Positions 5,708 through 8,208 of a stretch of DNA of 8,208 nt are shown in pieces. Position numbers and translations under genes: made by a program. Source of the DNA: Candidatus Buchananbacteria bacterium CG10_big_fil_rev_8_21_14_0_10_33_19. GTDB taxonomy: Bacteria > Patescibacteria > ABY1 > 2-01-FULL-39-33. Each line of letters begins with the position of its first letter. Positions within the stretch are counted from its first letter, which is position 1. The notes beneath the pieces were generated by a model that was not told the DNA's origin, did no database searches, and saw only the letters and a list, made by a program, of their open reading frames with translations. The DNA is taken from the NCBI GenBank assembly GCA_002773855.1, contig PEZY01000006.1, positions 2,445 through 10,652 of the forward strand, read 5' to 3'.

Positions 5708-6349
5708 ATGTATAAATTAAGCCCTTCATACTTTAAATATCTCTGGGAAGATTGTAAGCATTGTTATTATCAGCAAGTAAAAATGGGTTGCCCTACACCA
5801 CAAACACCATTCCCAGCAATCTTTACCCGCATGAATAAACTTCTACAAGACTCAGTAATGGGAAAAAATCTTAAAGATATTAACCCCGAGCTTCCCTCAG
5901 GAATCATTACAACTCAAGAAGGTTGGCTTAAATCTAAACCTATAACTGGTGCGGAGGATTGTTATATTAGTGGTAGATATGATGTCCTTATACCTGCAGA
6001 AGACGGAACACAAATTGTAATAGATTTTAAAATAATAAAACCTGACGAGGAGCAGATAAGAAAATTCTCGAGCCAACTACACGCATATAAATATGCACTG
6101 GAAAACCCGGTAGACGGAGAACCAGTAAAAGTCTCAAAATTGGGTTTGATTAGTGTTACCCCCGAATCGATTAAGCATGTAGATGGTAATTTTGTATTTA
6201 CAGCTACGCCAAAGTGGCATCCCATAGAAGAAGATATGGATAGTTTTTTCAAATTAATCAAGGAGGTGTCTTATGTATTAAATGGTGAATTACCACCTCC
6301 ATCTGAAGGTTGTTCATATTGTAAATACAGAAAGCAGTTTATGAAATAG
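5708..6349 (+). CDS. Cas4/RecB-like PD-(D/E)XK nuclease with two CxxC pairs
   Basis: This 213-residue protein is probably a metal-dependent DNA nuclease. The N-terminus KLSPSYFKYLWEDCKHCYYQ has the LSPS...C pattern of the RecB-nuclease/Cas4/PDDEXK_1 group. The catalytic core is GRYD (D92) followed by VIDFK (D106, K108), then the QxxxY motif SQLHAYKY (Q123, Y127) typical of RecB-type nucleases. C16 and C19 near the start and C202 and C205 (CSYC) near the end form a four-cysteine set in the place where Cas4, AddB and Dna2 hold a 4Fe-4S cluster. Those proteins usually have one early and three late cysteines (CxxC plus one more), so this 2+2 layout is different and could bind zinc instead. It starts 3 bases after the helicase stop, which implies coupled translation and joint work, like the nuclease and helicase halves of Dna2. 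No CRISPR array or other cas gene is present, so it should not be called Cas4. Confidence 0.85.
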   Translation: MYKLSPSYFKYLWEDCKHCYYQQVKMGCPTPQTPFPAIFTRMNKLLQDSVMGKNLKDINPELPSGIITTQEGWLKSKPITGAEDCYISGRYDVLIPAEDGTQIVIDFKIIKPDEEQIRKFSSQLHAYKYALENPVDGEPVKVSKLGLISVTPESIKHVDGNFVFTATPKWHPIEEDMDSFFKLIKEVSYVLNGELPPPSEGCSYCKYRKQFMK

Positions 6350-6360
6350 ACAAAAAAATA

Positions 6361-7632
6361 ATGATAATTTCTAAAAAACAAGGAGTGGATTGCTTCTCTG
6401 TAAACGAGTACCTCGATATTTTAAATAAGGAGCTTGTAAAACATAGTAGTCGAGTTATTGGAGAAGTAATCGAGGTGCAATTGTATCCTGATAGAAATTA
6501 TTTATTCTTCAAGATTAAAGATAAAGAAAACCCAGCGGTGCTTACTTGTATGATGTGGAAACATGACTACATTGTTAGTGGACTAGATCTTGAGGTTGGA
6601 CTTGAAGTAATTGTTTCAGGGACTCCCGGTATATACAAGCCCTATGGCAGGTTCTCTTTTGATGTTAAAACAGTTGAACTAGTCGGTGAAGGTGCATTGA
6701 AAAAGCAGTATGAAAAACTCAAGGCACAACTTGAGAAGGAAGGGTTATTTGCAACCTCTAAGAAACGCCCTCTTCCGTTTTTGCCACAGCGAATTGGTCT
6801 AATTACTTCGAAAGACGGAGCGGCTATCGGCGACTTTCAAGTAAATCTAGGAAATTTTGGGTTTAAGGTAACGATGATTGATTCGCGGGTTGAAGGTCAA
6901 TTGGCAACACAAGAACTTCTGGACTCAACCCGCACATTTAGGAGTAAGGACATTGAAGTCTTGGTATTAGTGCGTGGTGGAGGTTCTCTTGAATCATTTT
7001 TACCATTCAACAACGAAATTTTAGTACGAGAGATTGCTAGTTTTCCAGTACCGGTATTGGTCGGGGTTGGTCATGAAAAAGATATTTCTCTCATTGGGCT
7101 TGCCGCCGACAAAATAGTTTCAACACCAACTGCAACAGCTCAAGTCCTTAATGAGTCGTGGAGAGAAGCGATTATGAATGTTGAGTTAAGTCAGCGAAAA
7201 ATACTTTCTTCTTTTGAACGTGCATTGTCACTAGAACAGGAGAGTGTAAGTCAGTCTTTTCAAGTTATGAAAGACAGCTTTCAATCTATTTTTGACGGCT
7301 TTGACCAAGTTGATCAGGCTTTACGCCGTTCTTTTGTATCAGTAGGAACGAGAATAGCGGAAATAAGACGCCATCTGATAGGATACCCTCAGACGTTGCT
7401 CCACCGGATGAAAGCTTTAATCAATAACACTAAACAAGTGGCAGGTTCACTAAAAAACTCATTGGAAAGATATAGTCCAGAACATCAGTTTAAACTAGGG
7501 TATAGTATTGCTCACTCACAGGGTGTTATTGTGAGGAATGTTAGTCAAATTACCCCCGGTCAAAAAGTTGATGTTCGTGTCCAAGATGGCTCTTTCATAT
7601 CAGAGGTCAAAATTATTAATAAAAATAAGTAA
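6361..7632 (+). CDS. xseA: Exodeoxyribonuclease VII large subunit
   Basis: This is the catalytic subunit of exonuclease VII, which degrades single-stranded DNA from either end to short oligonucleotides in repair and recombination. At 423 residues it is slightly shorter than the ~456-residue E. coli protein. The order of domains is complete. An N-terminal OB fold (~12-108) begins FSVNEYLDILNKEL and contains the strands EVIVSGTPGIYKPYGRFSF. The catalytic domain (~115-265) has RIGLITSKDGAAIGDF (144-159), VRGGGSLESFLPFN (204-217), GVGHEKD (235-241) and STPTATAQ (254-261). A long coiled coil (~265-370) would hold XseB subunits. A C-terminal beta segment (~375-420) contains LGYSIAHSQG and ends the fold. 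The ATG at 6361, 11 bases after the nuclease stop, lacks a clear Shine-Dalgarno sequence but leaves the normal ~12 residues before FSV. The xseB start lies 1 base downstream. Confidence 0.96.
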   Translation: MIISKKQGVDCFSVNEYLDILNKELVKHSSRVIGEVIEVQLYPDRNYLFFKIKDKENPAVLTCMMWKHDYIVSGLDLEVGLEVIVSGTPGIYKPYGRFSFDVKTVELVGEGALKKQYEKLKAQLEKEGLFATSKKRPLPFLPQRIGLITSKDGAAIGDFQVNLGNFGFKVTMIDSRVEGQLATQELLDSTRTFRSKDIEVLVLVRGGGSLESFLPFNNEILVREIASFPVPVLVGVGHEKDISLIGLAADKIVSTPTATAQVLNESWREAIMNVELSQRKILSSFERALSLEQESVSQSFQVMKDSFQSIFDGFDQVDQALRRSFVSVGTRIAEIRRHLIGYPQTLLHRMKALINNTKQVAGSLKNSLERYSPEHQFKLGYSIAHSQGVIVRNVSQITPGQKVDVRVQDGSFISEVKIINKNK

Positions 7633-7633
7633 A

Positions 7634-7861
7634 ATGGCGGAAAAACAAGTTAATTTAAAAGATTCGCTAAAGAAACTTACCGATATTGTAGCTTGGTTTG
7701 AACAACAGGAAGAAGTTGATGTTGAAGCCGGACTTGAGAAAGTTAAGGAAGGGGCTGAATTAGTAAAAGTTTGTAAAAAACGTCTTTCTGAAATTGAAAA
7801 TGAGTTTGAACAAATACAGCGTGAGGTAAATCAAGATAATAATGTTAAATCCATACAATAA
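7634..7861 (+). CDS. xseB: Exodeoxyribonuclease VII small subunit
   Basis: This small helical subunit binds the XseA coiled coil in several copies and is needed for exonuclease VII activity. I start it at ATG 7634, one base after the xseA stop. An ATG at 7538 in the same frame would add 32 residues overlapping xseA and is not credible. The resulting 75-residue protein is close to the usual 70-80. It shows the family pattern: an N-terminal helix with SLKKLTDIVAWFEQQE, the segment VDVEAGLEKVKEGAELVKVCKKRL (the usual D-LE-A...YE-G--L---C---L consensus, with the conserved C at residue 47), and a helical tail of glutamates. Translation is probably coupled to xseA. Its last 20 bases overlap the next gene. 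Confidence 0.93.
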   Translation: MAEKQVNLKDSLKKLTDIVAWFEQQEEVDVEAGLEKVKEGAELVKVCKKRLSEIENEFEQIQREVNQDNNVKSIQ

Positions 7862-8015
7862 GAAACCTGAACAAAAAATTAAATATATTTATACAAAACC
7901 CAAGAATGGGGAGGAAGCCAAAGAGGCTCAAAGGAGGCTAGACCGTGCTTTTGATATACTTTTTACTGAAGTAGACAGAAGGTTAAGAGAAAGAGCAAGT
8001 GGTTCGAAAAAATAG
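7842..8015 (+). CDS. 57-residue basic hypothetical protein overlapping the end of xseB
   Basis: An open frame from ATG 7842 to TAG 8013-8015 overlaps xseB by 20 bases in another frame. It encodes MLNPYNKKPEQKIKYIYTKP, then a charged helix (EEAKEAQRRLDRAFDILFTEVDRRLRERASG) and ends SKK. The composition is strongly protein-like: lysine/arginine-rich with heptad-like leucine, phenylalanine and isoleucine spacing in residues 25-50. This would suit a short coiled coil or a nucleic-acid-binding adaptor. The overlap implies coupled translation with xseB, so it may be an accessory of exonuclease VII or just the last gene of the operon. I recall similar short proteins in CPR genomes but know of no function. 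No membrane segment is seen. No good Shine-Dalgarno sequence is visible (a GAGG lies about 15 bases upstream). Confidence 0.7.
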   Translation: MLNPYNKKPEQKIKYIYTKPKNGEEAKEAQRRLDRAFDILFTEVDRRLRERASGSKK

Positions 8016-8028
8016 CGGAAATTTTTTC
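8006..8028 (+). terminator. Weak terminator-like AT-rich inverted repeat after the operon
   Basis: GAAAAAAT at 8006-8013 and ATTTTTTC at 8021-8028 form a perfect 8-bp inverted repeat around a 7-base loop, overlapping the stop codon of the last operon gene. The right arm supplies a T-run on the + strand. The stem is nearly all A-T, so it is a poor intrinsic terminator. No better one is seen before the window ends. Confidence 0.25.
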
Positions 8029-8065
8029 TGGATTAGCCAAAATCGAGTTTCTCTGGAAAGTTGCC

Positions 8066-8208
8066 TAAGGGGGGTCTCTTTGATTGATCCTACCTAATAA
8101 CTACCCGTTCCACCCTACGGGGGCCTTCCTTGGGGGTAAGGGGGCTCTCTGGTAGACTTTTCATCCCTTCAAGGCAAATGACTTCAGGTCGTGCCAAGCC
8201 TTCAATTC
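8066..8208. other. GC-richer edge region with small inverted repeats and no convincing gene
   Basis: This stretch is richer in G and C than the operon, with runs such as CCTACGGGGGCC and TTGGGGGTAAGGGGG at 8114-8145. On the minus strand two overlapping frames are open to the window edge. One ends in TGA at 8161-8163 and reads ELKAWHDLKSFALKG. The other ends in TAG at 8090-8092 after 38 codons and contains SLPESPLTPKEGPRRV. Either could be the tail of a gene entering from the right, but neither is supported enough to call. A hairpin-like element lies at 8173-8195 (GGCA...GAC-TTCAG-GTC...TGCC). CTACC at 8101-8105 and GGTAG at 8151-8155 could close a larger stem. Confidence 0.3.

Noticed and set aside
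6261..6281. Perfect AGGAGGTG Shine-Dalgarno sequence followed by ATG within the Cas4-like nuclease gene
   Set aside because: The ATG is followed after one codon by TAA, and the bases simply encode K-E-V in the nuclease frame.
5708..6349. Evidence of a CRISPR-Cas locus from the Cas4-like gene
   Set aside because: No repeat array, cas1/cas2 or effector gene is present. Cas4-like nucleases are common outside CRISPR loci.
7538..7861. Longer xseB starting at ATG 7538
   Set aside because: The extra 32 residues overlap the conserved C-terminus of xseA and are not part of the XseB family. The start at 7634 gives normal length and spacing.
8183..8208. Truncated tRNA T-arm (TTCAATTC near the right edge)
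   Set aside because: The base before TTC is C instead of the conserved G, and no matching D-arm or anticodon arm precedes it.

Overview
This is an AT-rich bacterial window (roughly 40% GC by eye, not counted) with tightly packed genes that use the standard code. Every complete gene ends in TAA or TAG, and tryptophan is read from TGG inside long uninterrupted frames. Start codons mostly lack a clear Shine-Dalgarno sequence. The compact genes, short lineage-specific proteins and general look of the helicase, nuclease and winged-helix proteins resemble Patescibacteria/CPR (Paceibacteria-like) genomes. That assignment is an inference from style, since no ribosomal or other marker gene is present.

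Left part (1-1098): two genes face left. One is cut by the window edge (1-94). The other is a 210-residue protein with a probable C-terminal winged-helix domain (220-852). A strong hairpin with an alternative pairing partner lies between them (118-176). The divergent spacer after 852 holds the most unusual object in the window: about 195 bases (890-1085) that fold almost end to end into six nested or stacked hairpins on the + strand. Three of these are capped by GNRA tetraloops, and a good sigma70-type promoter (855-883) sits just upstream. A hairpin loop is perfectly complementary over 7 nt to part of a later stem, so a pseudoknot or a switch is possible. It matches no RNA family that I recognise.

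Middle (1099-2458): three small + strand genes of unknown function follow. They are a two-TM membrane protein with a soluble tail, an overlapping 63-residue two-TM protein, and a 155-residue soluble protein. A 219-base spacer then contains what looks like a short gene remnant and a probable promoter.

Right part (2459-8015): a five-gene operon with spacings of 3, 11, 1 and -20 bases. It encodes a 1081-residue zinc-ribbon/SF1 (Upf1/COG1112-like) helicase with a C-terminal PD-(D/E)XK (MTES_1575/DUF559-like) nuclease domain, a separate Cas4/RecB-like PD-(D/E)XK nuclease with paired CxxC motifs, both subunits of exodeoxyribonuclease VII (xseA, xseB), and a 57-residue basic protein. The helicase plus Cas4-like nuclease resemble a split Dna2. 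Co-transcription with exonuclease VII suggests a DNA-end processing, repair or anti-invader module. The last ~190 bases after the operon are GC-richer, carry small inverted repeats and hold no convincing complete gene.
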